Below, one piece after another: positions 44,925-52,182 of a DNA stretch of 64,000 bases. The stretch is from Mesostigma viride (Eukaryota; Streptophyta; Mesostigmatophyceae; Mesostigmatales; Mesostigmataceae). Where the stretch lies: positions 26,193 to 90,192 of the forward strand of contig RPFO01000658.1 in the NCBI GenBank assembly GCA_009746045.1. Direction: 5' to 3'. Numbering within the stretch: position 1 is the first letter of the stretch; each line of letters starts with the position of its first letter. The notes under the pieces are model-generated. The model searched no databases. It saw only the letters and a program-made list of their open reading frames with translations, and was not told the DNA's origin. Made by a program: the position numbers and the translations under genes.

Positions 44925-45428
44925 TTACTCTTCTGTGAGATTTTTTTCAGCGCCTTCTTTTGGAATTCCCACGACCGTGTTGTGGACCCTCCTGAGATGC
45001 AGCAGGAGGTTTTTTTCGTTTGCGAACGTGCTCTTACACCCGGGTTGTGGGCATTTCCACCTCGCGCCTCCCACCTGGACTCGTTTCCCGACAGGTACAC
45101 CCGCAGGCTCCGGGGGTGCCGCCACTGCTTCATCGACGACAACCGGTTCGGGAGCCGGCGCGACAGGGGCCGGTTGGGCATACGCGGACAACGGGGGGTA
45201 CGCGACCGGTCTAGAGTTCGCCATCACTGACGCCATGAGAAGGGCATCCTTGAACCCTCGCGCCTCTGCGACCTTCCCTTTGTTCACCGCTCTTCGGACC
45301 GGCGCGCTGTGGATGACAATGGTGTTGGTCGATGAAGCGGTCACCTGCGACTGGGGTGCGACCTTACGCTTCGGTTTTCCCCTTTTACTTGAAGGACGGC
45401 GCCGTGCTGATTTCTGACGCCTTGCCAT
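44925..45428 (-). CDS. Viral C2H2 zinc-finger protein with basic N-terminus
   Basis: ATG 45428, 167 residues. The N-terminus is highly basic (MARRQKSARRRPSSKRGKPK), followed by an Ala/Pro-rich linker (PAPVAPAPEPVVVDEAVAAP). A single C2H2 finger near residues 124-148 reads WKCPQPGCKSTFANEKNLLL and continues HLRRVH, spacing C-x4-C-x12-H-x4-H. It probably binds DNA, as a packaged basic protein or a regulator of viral genes. The finger is clear; the role is inferred. Confidence 0.7.
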   Translation of the reverse strand: MARRQKSARRRPSSKRGKPKRKVAPQSQVTASSTNTIVIHSAPVRRAVNKGKVAEARGFKDALLMASVMANSRPVAYPPLSAYAQPAPVAPAPEPVVVDEAVAAPPEPAGVPVGKRVQVGGARWKCPQPGCKSTFANEKNLLLHLRRVHNTVVGIPKEGAEKNLTEE

Positions 45429-45475
45429 TTCTGCATATAATCATAGATTTTTATAACGTCCAAGTGAGGGTCTTG

Positions 45476-45946
45476 TTAGTCGACACGGCCATTTTTCCAG
45501 CGCGCGACTTGCAAAACGCCGTAGAGAGCTATGTTTGTTGACGTGTCAGTGGTGATGCGAGGAATCCGCAATGCGATTTCAAACACCCCGTCATCCTCCT
45601 CGTATCCTGAAACAACATTCCAGTTGCTGCCAATTATAACGTTTACCGGCCAGACGGACAGGCCGCTAGCCGTTAAGCGATATGGGTTTGATATGTCGAG
45701 AATCGTTGGTGGGTTGTTATCAAATGTTAACCTGACAAGGATATTGGTCAACGCGGTCGGAAGAGTTAGTTCCGATTGTGTGGCCGGGTCGTGGAAAGAC
45801 ATCACGGCCACAGGGGCGCCGTGCCAAAATTGCGGAAGCGGGTAGTCGTATATGGGCTGCCTCAGACCGACCAAAGAATCTGCTTCCAATATCGTGTGCG
45901 ATATACGCCTAGTTTCTCGGACATCTTCATACAGGGCCACGTCCAT
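45476..45946 (-). CDS. Viral hypothetical protein, 156 aa, beta-rich
   Basis: ATG 45946. Segments such as LPTALTNILVRLTFDNNPPT and YRLTASGLSVWPVNVIIGSN alternate hydrophobic and polar residues, as in beta sandwiches. No family is recognised. Position among virion genes suggests a minor structural protein. Confidence 0.55.
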   Translation of the reverse strand: MDVALYEDVRETRRISHTILEADSLVGLRQPIYDYPLPQFWHGAPVAVMSFHDPATQSELTLPTALTNILVRLTFDNNPPTILDISNPYRLTASGLSVWPVNVIIGSNWNVVSGYEEDDGVFEIALRIPRITTDTSTNIALYGVLQVARWKNGRVD

Positions 45947-45993
45947 CCCGTGATTGCCGCCAATTGACGACAGGCTTGAACCATAATAGTAGC

Positions 45994-46698
45994 TTAGGCT
46001 AGAAGCAAATAAAAGCGGGTCGGGCCAGATACTGTTGGATCTAATACCTGGAACGTCACGGTCGCCAAATGGATCATACCAGTAACTGGAGGATCAACCA
46101 GTGAAATATGATCACAGGTTATGTCAACGTACGACGAGGATTTTGATATTGTCGTTGTAGAAAAACCGCCAGTCCACGCTTCTCCAACGACTACGCTGAT
46201 AAGCAACGGATCATTGCTCAACTTGGTGTTTGAAAATCCAAGTCTTACATAAAACTTCCTCACCGACTGACGAGCTGGTAGAATCCCATATATTTTGGCA
46301 GTATATTGGTTCATTTGCACGCCGTATTGAACATCGGGACACTTAACAACCGTGCGGATGACACTCTCATTCGTGAGTGTTAGCTCCTTAAACCAAGTAT
46401 CCGCCACACCCGGTACGGGTTTTGTGACGCTATATTTGCCAAAAATGCTACAATTCCTCGACGAGGTGGACCTGTGACGCAACTCCAACACGTCTCCAAC
46501 GGCCGTGTACGCTCCGGAAGGATTGTTGGTTTTTAGGAGTCGAACTCTATGTCTGAAGGTTATCTTGATGGCCAGACATGCGCGCCGTGGTACTCTCCGC
46601 TCAAGTGGAAAATGGTCGGATGGGCATCGGAATGTACGGGTCAATAATGTCTGTAGGATGGCTGTAAATATACCGGACGAGTTTGAGATTTTGGTCAT
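45994..46698 (-). CDS. Viral hypothetical protein, 234 aa, beta-rich
   Basis: ATG 46698 directly follows the stop of the upstream gene (TGAATG). It is basic at the N-terminus (RRVPRRACLAIKITFRHRVR) and beta-strand-like later (VRKFYVRLGFSNTKLSNDPL, GMIHLATVTFQVL). No family is recognised. Probably a virion component by context. Confidence 0.55.
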   Translation of the reverse strand: MTKISNSSGIFTAILQTLLTRTFRCPSDHFPLERRVPRRACLAIKITFRHRVRLLKTNNPSGAYTAVGDVLELRHRSTSSRNCSIFGKYSVTKPVPGVADTWFKELTLTNESVIRTVVKCPDVQYGVQMNQYTAKIYGILPARQSVRKFYVRLGFSNTKLSNDPLLISVVVGEAWTGGFSTTTISKSSSYVDITCDHISLVDPPVTGMIHLATVTFQVLDPTVSGPTRFYLLLA

Positions 46699-46959
46699 TC
46701 ACTCAGTTTTGAGGAGTTGTTTTTGATATATAACGCTCACTTCCATCCGATTTTCTTCGAAATGCCACCCAGTAGCTGTTTTGTTGCCTCCATTGAGTTT
46801 AACGTGTATCGAACCTTTGACTTGGTTGTCAAACAGGTCGAGTGCATAGTCACTGTGGTGGAGATTGATACCCAGCATACCCCAATGCGTCGTTGCCGCA
46901 TTTCTCCAGTTCTGATGGGCATCTGTCGTGGCCGGGTGATATTTATTCGTCAAAGACAT
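46699..46959 (-). CDS. Small viral hypothetical protein, 86 aa
   Basis: The first ATG of this open frame is at 46959 (MSLTNKYHPATTDAHQNWRN); the frame itself extends upstream from non-ATG codons. It is rich in His/Asn with a polar C-terminus (FEENRMEVSVIYQKQLLKTE). Its stop touches the next gene's ATG, which supports a packed operon-like series. No family is recognised. Confidence 0.45.
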   Translation of the reverse strand: MSLTNKYHPATTDAHQNWRNAATTHWGMLGINLHHSDYALDLFDNQVKGSIHVKLNGGNKTATGWHFEENRMEVSVIYQKQLLKTE

Positions 46960-47110
46960 AGTGTTTTCCGCGAACGAAAAAGCATCGTTGCTCCCAAATA
47001 TAGTTGAAAACACAGAAGAAAGGGCCGTCTATGAGCTGCTCTGAAAAAACACACATTTGCTAGGTGCAGGAGTGGCTGTTTTTACGAAATAGAATTTTTC
47101 GGGAGACCCT

Positions 47111-48733
47111 TCAAAGTAATATTTCGTCGCTTCTGTTTGCAGCGGTCACGAGTGGCGCGAGAATGATTCTAGGAATGAAGAGTCGTAACAGGCCCGTATA
47201 TCTCCATGTTCCCCCTGACAGATTTGGCGAGTCCTTTGCGGTTATAATCCTGTATCTGAGTTCTACATCATCGCCTTCGGATGGATTTTGAAACGTCGTT
47301 GTCTTCAACGTCCCATCCAAGGCCCCTTGAGATACTCCGTTCGCCAACAGATGAAAACCGGTGAGAGGAGGCAACGACTTTCCCCACCCCACATCATGGT
47401 CCGCGTAGACGCCGTTGATCGCGATTTTTACAGGATTTAGATATGAAATGTAGGAACTTGGTGTCCGGATGCCGGAGTGCAGTTGGCTCATTTTTGAAAC
47501 GCATACCATCACCCCTCCTTTGTGGGTGGTGTAGGAGGTGAGGGTCGAGTCGTTGTAGACGTCTATCTCGTAGTTCATATACTTGTTACTATCTGCCGCG
47601 ACTGGCGCGGTGATTACGGCGTCTTCCCCGCGCAGTCCCCCGTTTTGCGAGAGGGAGACTCCGCCGATGGTCGGAGTGGTCGGCGTGAGCTGGGTGGAAT
47701 TCATGTACCACCTGATGGGGAGTTTGCGTTGGTATGCGAAGGGGGTCGTCATCTTTATGCCCTGTTTGAGGGTCGTTCCCTCTACGACCTCCCAATTAGC
47801 GGTGGTTGGATTGGTGCTCCAGTAGAGTGCGTTCACAGGGTCAATCGGACCCATTCGCCAGTCCGTCAGTGGCGAGTATGTACGCGTGATGGTGAAGGAT
47901 CTCCCAGTTAGTGGAAGGCGGCGGTTGTCGTCGCGAATCGTGGCGAAAGACAACAACTCCACGCGGAGAGGGAGGCCGTTAAATCGAGATCCGCCGAGAC
48001 CATAGAAAGAGTCGGAAAAGTATGGATATCCTACCTCTCCGTCCACAACGCTCTCCCCCGTGCGCGCCTGGGTCGTGTGGTAGTCGCGATAGGTAAACTT
48101 ACAGATTCCACTCGCGTCGCCATTCGTAACGTTGTAGGGCAGCTGGACTCGCACATCCTGGTCATTGATGACGTTGAACGCGTTTTGGTGCGACACGGTC
48201 GTCCCGTCTTCGAGATGGAGGACGAAATCCCCGTTCAAGTTAGCTATCGACGTTTTGCCTACCCCGTGTTGGTCAAAAAGGTAGTCCAATTGCGCGCGGG
48301 TCAGGACTCTGCCACCAGGGTCTAGCAACGTATCAGGGCTAAAGTCGAAGACGTGGTACTGGGTCGCTCCCACTTTCGCCGTAAGGTAAGGTTCATTTAG
48401 AGTGAGATCGTCGACTAAAGTAGTCCCTGATTTAAAATAGGAATACCCATTCACGACGAGACTGTAAGCAAGTTCCGATGGGTCGCTTGCGGTCTCGTCG
48501 TCGTAATTGTCTCCGAGTCGCACATTTGTCGGCTGGCTCGGGTAGAAAATTTTGAATCCGTCGACAACGAGTGACTCATCGAATGGATGTGAAATGCCAA
48601 GAAGTAACGTCACGCTAGCTTGAAGCCCATCTATGTCTGTTTCGATGTTAGAAACACGCTCCTCCATTTCAGGGTCGAGCGTTAACCCGGTGGCGAGATT
48701 GGTCGGTCTGCTCAATGTTGTTAGAACGACCAT
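47111..48733 (-). CDS. Large viral structural protein, 540 aa, coiled-coil N-terminus (fibre-like)
   Basis: ATG 48733, first gene of the leftward arm. Residues ~20-46 (LDPEMEERVSNIETDIDGLQ and the following hydrophobic residues) form a heptad-like stretch suited to a trimerising stalk. The rest is beta-rich with many Gly/Asn/Thr (VNGYSYFKSGTTLVDDLTLN, GEVGYPYFSDSFYGLGGSRF). That layout is common in viral fibre or base-plate proteins, but no named domain is recognised. It is intact over its whole length, unlike the capsid gene. Confidence 0.6.
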   Translation of the reverse strand: MVVLTTLSRPTNLATGLTLDPEMEERVSNIETDIDGLQASVTLLLGISHPFDESLVVDGFKIFYPSQPTNVRLGDNYDDETASDPSELAYSLVVNGYSYFKSGTTLVDDLTLNEPYLTAKVGATQYHVFDFSPDTLLDPGGRVLTRAQLDYLFDQHGVGKTSIANLNGDFVLHLEDGTTVSHQNAFNVINDQDVRVQLPYNVTNGDASGICKFTYRDYHTTQARTGESVVDGEVGYPYFSDSFYGLGGSRFNGLPLRVELLSFATIRDDNRRLPLTGRSFTITRTYSPLTDWRMGPIDPVNALYWSTNPTTANWEVVEGTTLKQGIKMTTPFAYQRKLPIRWYMNSTQLTPTTPTIGGVSLSQNGGLRGEDAVITAPVAADSNKYMNYEIDVYNDSTLTSYTTHKGGVMVCVSKMSQLHSGIRTPSSYISYLNPVKIAINGVYADHDVGWGKSLPPLTGFHLLANGVSQGALDGTLKTTTFQNPSEGDDVELRYRIITAKDSPNLSGGTWRYTGLLRLFIPRIILAPLVTAANRSDEILL

Positions 48734-48757
48734 TTATTATCTACCTAGAATATAAAC
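48734..48757. promoter_or_regulatory. 24-bp divergent intergenic region (bidirectional promoter candidate)
   Basis: Only tttattatctacctagaata-type AT-rich sequence separates the leftward ATG (48733) and the rightward ATG (48758). It includes AT-rich TATA-like words in both directions. Core promoters may extend into either gene. Confidence 0.45.
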
Positions 48758-49285
48758 ATGGCCTCTGAGGCTTCAGAGACCCCAACGAGCTACCAAGACG
48801 AAACCTTCGCCGAGACGCGGGAAGAGCAGGTTGACCTGGTCAAGACAATTCGAAAGGGACAACCGCTGAATGATGAACAGAAAAAAGCCCTTCGCGACAA
48901 AATGAGGGTTTACCAGCAACGCGCAAAAGCCGAGAGGGAGAAGAGACGAAACGAAGAAAAGGAGGCAGAGATAACGAAACGAAAGGTCCTTGCAAAGGAA
49001 TTGGAGATTCAGCGGCAAAGGCTAGTCGAACTCGAGCTGCAAGAAGCTCGTAACAAATCGCGGATTGAACGCCTTCTCGCTGAAGATTCCGTCGCCTCAA
49101 CCCCCGCCGACACGCCAAAACCAAGACGGGGTCGAAAGCCCAAGGAGACAGAGCCGGACTCTCCGCCACCCCCGATCAAGACCCGACAGCTCCCACCTCC
49201 ACCACCGCCACCTGTCGCGATGACGCCATACGAGATGCGCATGGCCGCCATCCGCGCGTCTCTCCTTGCTAGTCTGGACGATTAA
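48758..49285 (+). CDS. Viral coiled-coil protein with AT-hook and proline-rich tail, 175 aa
   Basis: ATG 48758. Residues ~40-110 are a long charged helix (REKRRNEEKEAEITKRKVLA...) typical of a coiled coil. Then comes an AT-hook-like PRRGRKPKE, and a proline run (LPPPPPPP) before the end. It may bind AT-rich DNA or scaffold virion assembly; both are inference. It is followed after 12 bases by the packaging ATPase gene. Confidence 0.6.
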   Translation: MASEASETPTSYQDETFAETREEQVDLVKTIRKGQPLNDEQKKALRDKMRVYQQRAKAEREKRRNEEKEAEITKRKVLAKELEIQRQRLVELELQEARNKSRIERLLAEDSVASTPADTPKPRRGRKPKETEPDSPPPPIKTRQLPPPPPPPVAMTPYEMRMAAIRASLLASLDD

Positions 49286-49297
49286 AATGTCTTCAGA

Positions 49298-50182
49298 ATG
49301 ATAATGGCTATCATCGAAGAGCGACGAATTCATTCACTTGAGAACAAAGACATCAAGCAACGATACGCCCCACAGCGTCCTGCTCCACCGAATATGCCGA
49401 GTCTTCATTTCATCGCAAACTTCTGCGGAGCTCGACGGTCTGGGAAAACTACATCGGCAGTCAACATGGCGAAGGCTTACTTTGCTAACAACTCATTCGA
49501 CAAGCTGTACCTCATTTCAGGGAGTGCCCACACGGAGCCGAAATACAAGGAGCTCCCGGAACCAGCTATGACGATGGAAGTCTACTCTAACCTGGCATTC
49601 GATGGGATGATAGATCATATAAAGTCTGACCTCCACGAATACGAGAGGTACAAGGACGATCTCAAGGTCTGGGAAACGTTCAAACGCGAATACGTGGATG
49701 GGAAAAAAAACGCAGAACTCATGGACCTCTCCATGTACCTACGCCTTGATGCAATGAACTGGGATAAACCTGCGACAAGGTTCGAGCACGGTCCTCCTTC
49801 GTCGCTCATTCTGATAGACGACATGCAAGGCAGTGCCCTCTATCAGAGCTCTAGCAAAAACGCTGTTGCGGCTTTCGCGTTCAAACACAGACACTTCCTC
49901 ACGAGCATGATTTTCCTGACACAGGCGTACACGAGCGGTGGCGTACCACGAGCAGTGCGAGCGAATATATCGTTTCTTGCGCTGTTCAGAACGAAGGACC
50001 ATCGAGCCGCGCGACAGATCGCGGAAGAGAGCGCGGGGTCTGTGGCGCCGGATGAGTTTCTCGCGCTATGGGACCACGCCGTCAAGGACGATCCTCACGA
50101 CTTCTTTGCTGTCGACTTCGACCAGCGCGACCCGAAAAAAATGTTTCGTCGAAACTTCAATACATTTCTCTCGATAAAATAA
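49298..50182 (+). CDS. A32/FtsK-HerA-type DNA-packaging ATPase
   Basis: 294 residues from ATG 49298. Walker A is GARRSGKTT (residues 44-52), Walker B is ILIDD (171-175) and the downstream strand FLTQA (206-210) fits the sensor strand. Size and motif spacing suit the packaging ATPases of polintons, polinton-like viruses, virophages and giant viruses (poxvirus A32 family). It would pump the genome into the capsid at the vertex. The gene is complete and undisrupted. Confidence 0.85.
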   Translation: MIMAIIEERRIHSLENKDIKQRYAPQRPAPPNMPSLHFIANFCGARRSGKTTSAVNMAKAYFANNSFDKLYLISGSAHTEPKYKELPEPAMTMEVYSNLAFDGMIDHIKSDLHEYERYKDDLKVWETFKREYVDGKKNAELMDLSMYLRLDAMNWDKPATRFEHGPPSSLILIDDMQGSALYQSSSKNAVAAFAFKHRHFLTSMIFLTQAYTSGGVPRAVRANISFLALFRTKDHRAARQIAEESAGSVAPDEFLALWDHAVKDDPHDFFAVDFDQRDPKKMFRRNFNTFLSIK

Positions 50183-50204
50183 TTTTCTCTGAACATGATA
50201 TACT

Positions 50205-50384
50205 ATGGATATTCCGTCCATCAAACGATACGCAGGCGCCGAGAAGGAGTACGTGTTGGACACCCAAGCACTCCTCCGATATTGTTCGGGTTCTCGACTG
50301 GGGCAGAAAACTCTAGAACGTGTCGTCAGGATCCTTCAAGAAGCAGGCCACCACGACACGATTCCGTCCACTGTCACGACATGA
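50205..50384 (+). CDS. Small viral protein, 59 aa
   Basis: ATG 50205 to TGA 50384, 22 bases after the ATPase stop. It reads MDIPSIKRYAGAEKEYVLDT and LERVVRILQEAGHHDT, helix-prone. Its stop overlaps the next ATG (ATGA at 50381), typical of this virus's packing. No family is recognised. Confidence 0.5.
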   Translation: MDIPSIKRYAGAEKEYVLDTQALLRYCSGSRLGQKTLERVVRILQEAGHHDTIPSTVTT

Positions 50385-50698
50385 GCCCCGAAATCCGATT
50401 GGCCATCCTCGCCTTGGTGGGCGATCGCAGGCGTCCACGTGGGCGCTCACCCTCCAAAACGGAAAAACGACACGAACCGAAACGGCCTCGAGGGCGCCCA
50501 AGGATCCACCCCGTAGGGTATAAAAAGCCTCGAGCCAAAAAATTGTCTCATGTTCAGTCATCAGATGACGGTGACCGTAGAGGAGCGTCGCGAGCAATGG
50601 CGACGGGCCCAGGCGAAGAGGCGAGCAATCGCCCGCGACCAGACGAACTGCATCTCGGCGAAAAGCAAGGTCAAGAAGGGCGTCTGGAATCCCAGTGA
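50381..50698 (+). CDS. Small basic viral protein with AT-hook (105 aa)
   Basis: ATG 50381 overlaps the preceding stop. The sequence EPKRPRGRPRIHPVGYKKPR contains the AT-hook core RGRPR, so minor-groove DNA binding is likely. Its last ~150 bases overlap the recombinase start in another frame. Either the overlap is real, or one of the two has its true end or start elsewhere. It might act as an architectural DNA protein. Confidence 0.5.
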   Translation: MSPEIRLAILALVGDRRRPRGRSPSKTEKRHEPKRPRGRPRIHPVGYKKPRAKKLSHVQSSDDGDRRGASRAMATGPGEEASNRPRPDELHLGEKQGQEGRLESQ

Positions 50699-51833
50699 CC
50701 GATGGATCGCAAATAACCCCGAGTGCGCGGAAAAAATCGGCTTGCAGGCGACCTCTCCACCCTCGCCGGAGCCACCGCACCACGAGGAACCGCCTGCGCG
50801 ACCTACTGATGGACGATATTGGACGTTCAACGAGGCCGTCGCCGCAGCGGATTCCCGGCCAGAGCATCACGAGCCTGGCAGGCCCTCGAGAGAGCGCGGG
50901 GCGACGCGCAAAACCGCGAAGGGGTATATCGGCAGGCTGCGAGTTCTCCTTGACAAAATGGGGTGCTCGCAGGACGAATCAGTCGACTGCCTCGCAGACA
51001 CCGCCCGTGTCCTGCGCGTCGTCCACGAAACCTCGGAACCCAAACGCAAGCTCGCACACTCGAAAGAGGATGCGTGGAGGGAGAACGAGAAGAACTTGCT
51101 CGGAGTGATAAACGGGGTGAATCGAATGATGCCACCTGAGAAGAGGCTCCCACGCGACGTGACGGACGCGTACGCTGCTCGAGTCAATGAGCTGAAGGTC
51201 GGCGATCTCGACAGGAAATTCGACAGGGCCGAGAGCAAGCCACTGAGGTACACGTACGAGCAGCTCCAGCGGATCGCCGCCGCCGAGTACAAAAAGGACC
51301 CTACGTCTGACGCCGCTTTGATGGGTCTTATTTACCTGTCCGGCGAGAAACTGCCACCGACCAGGTACGACCACGACAAAATGCGCATCGTCAGTTCTAT
51401 CAGCGAGCTCGAGCCACACGAGAACGGATACATTCCGAGCGAGCGCCGCATGATAATTCAACGTTTTAAGACGGCAGAGACGTACGGCACGTACGACTAC
51501 CAAATTCCAGACGGGTACAAGAAGCTGATTAACGCGTTGCAGGCTCGAGCTGATCAGAAGTACGTGTTCGAGGACCCAAAAAATCCAGGCGAATACATGA
51601 AGCACGAGTATTATTCTGCGAAGTACAACCGCATCTACCACGGCATTGATGCAACGAGGCAGGCGTACATCACCCGTTTCTTGAAGGGCGCTTCGTGGAA
51701 AAAGCGAAAATGGGCTGGTGACTTGATGGGGCACGACGTACTTACAGGAGCCGTTTACGAGCGGCAGGCGGGGGACCCCTCTCCCCAGGGCGGCGAGACT
51801 GGCGGACGTCGGCTGAGGCCGAGGAAAAAGTAG
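50550..51833 (+). CDS. Tyrosine recombinase (integrase)
   Basis: 427 residues. The C-terminal catalytic domain shows the first Arg in LPPTRYD (R272), a second Arg in IDATRQAYITR (R370 or R376), and GHDVLTGAVYER with H395 and the Tyr nucleophile Y403. An alpha-helical core-binding region precedes it (about 120-240). The first ~110 residues are basic and proline-rich. Tyrosine recombinases replace the rve integrase in many polinton-like viruses and would catalyse insertion. The gene is intact. A later ATG is possible because of the overlap with the upstream gene. Confidence 0.8.
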   Translation: MFSHQMTVTVEERREQWRRAQAKRRAIARDQTNCISAKSKVKKGVWNPSDRWIANNPECAEKIGLQATSPPSPEPPHHEEPPARPTDGRYWTFNEAVAAADSRPEHHEPGRPSRERGATRKTAKGYIGRLRVLLDKMGCSQDESVDCLADTARVLRVVHETSEPKRKLAHSKEDAWRENEKNLLGVINGVNRMMPPEKRLPRDVTDAYAARVNELKVGDLDRKFDRAESKPLRYTYEQLQRIAAAEYKKDPTSDAALMGLIYLSGEKLPPTRYDHDKMRIVSSISELEPHENGYIPSERRMIIQRFKTAETYGTYDYQIPDGYKKLINALQARADQKYVFEDPKNPGEYMKHEYYSAKYNRIYHGIDATRQAYITRFLKGASWKKRKWAGDLMGHDVLTGAVYERQAGDPSPQGGETGGRRLRPRKK

Positions 51834-52182
51834 ACAGTTTTCCCGTGGGAAATTTTCATGAATGTCGAAAAGGATATCCTAAACTGCATGCATTATACAG
51901 GAAATAAAAAAGTTCCATGGGACCATTTTTCTCAAGGGTCGAGGTTCGAGGGTCTGTGTGGTTTTTAGACGAACTGAAATTTTTTAATCGAAACTTTTTT
52001 TTTTCTAAGCATACGGTATACAACCTTCCAGAATGGTCTCGAACTTCAACCTGCATGACGACACGGTCGACCGACACGACGTAACCGACAAGCCGACACG
52101 ATTCGATTCCTCGTGGGAGATCTCCCACGGGAATAAAGGCGGACTCTCCCACGACAATCCGCACTCTCGCGCTCACACCACC
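51834..52182. promoter_or_regulatory. Noncoding region before the primase, with TCCCACG motifs and an 18-bp palindrome
   Basis: It contains tttcccgtgggaaa (51839-51852), the perfect dyad cgtgggagatctcccacg (52112-52129) and tcccacga (52147-52154). The same words recur in both TIRs. The candidate roles are a replication-initiator binding region or a promoter for the primase-helicase. An open frame from 52033 runs through it, but the good start is ATG 52183. Confidence 0.55.

Noticed and set aside
47522-47911. 129-codon plus-strand frame
   Set aside because: Shadow of the intact 540-residue minus-strand viral gene.
52033-52182. N-terminal 50 residues of the primase frame
   Set aside because: This stretch overlaps the motif-rich dyad region and has no domain features; ATG 52183 is preferred.
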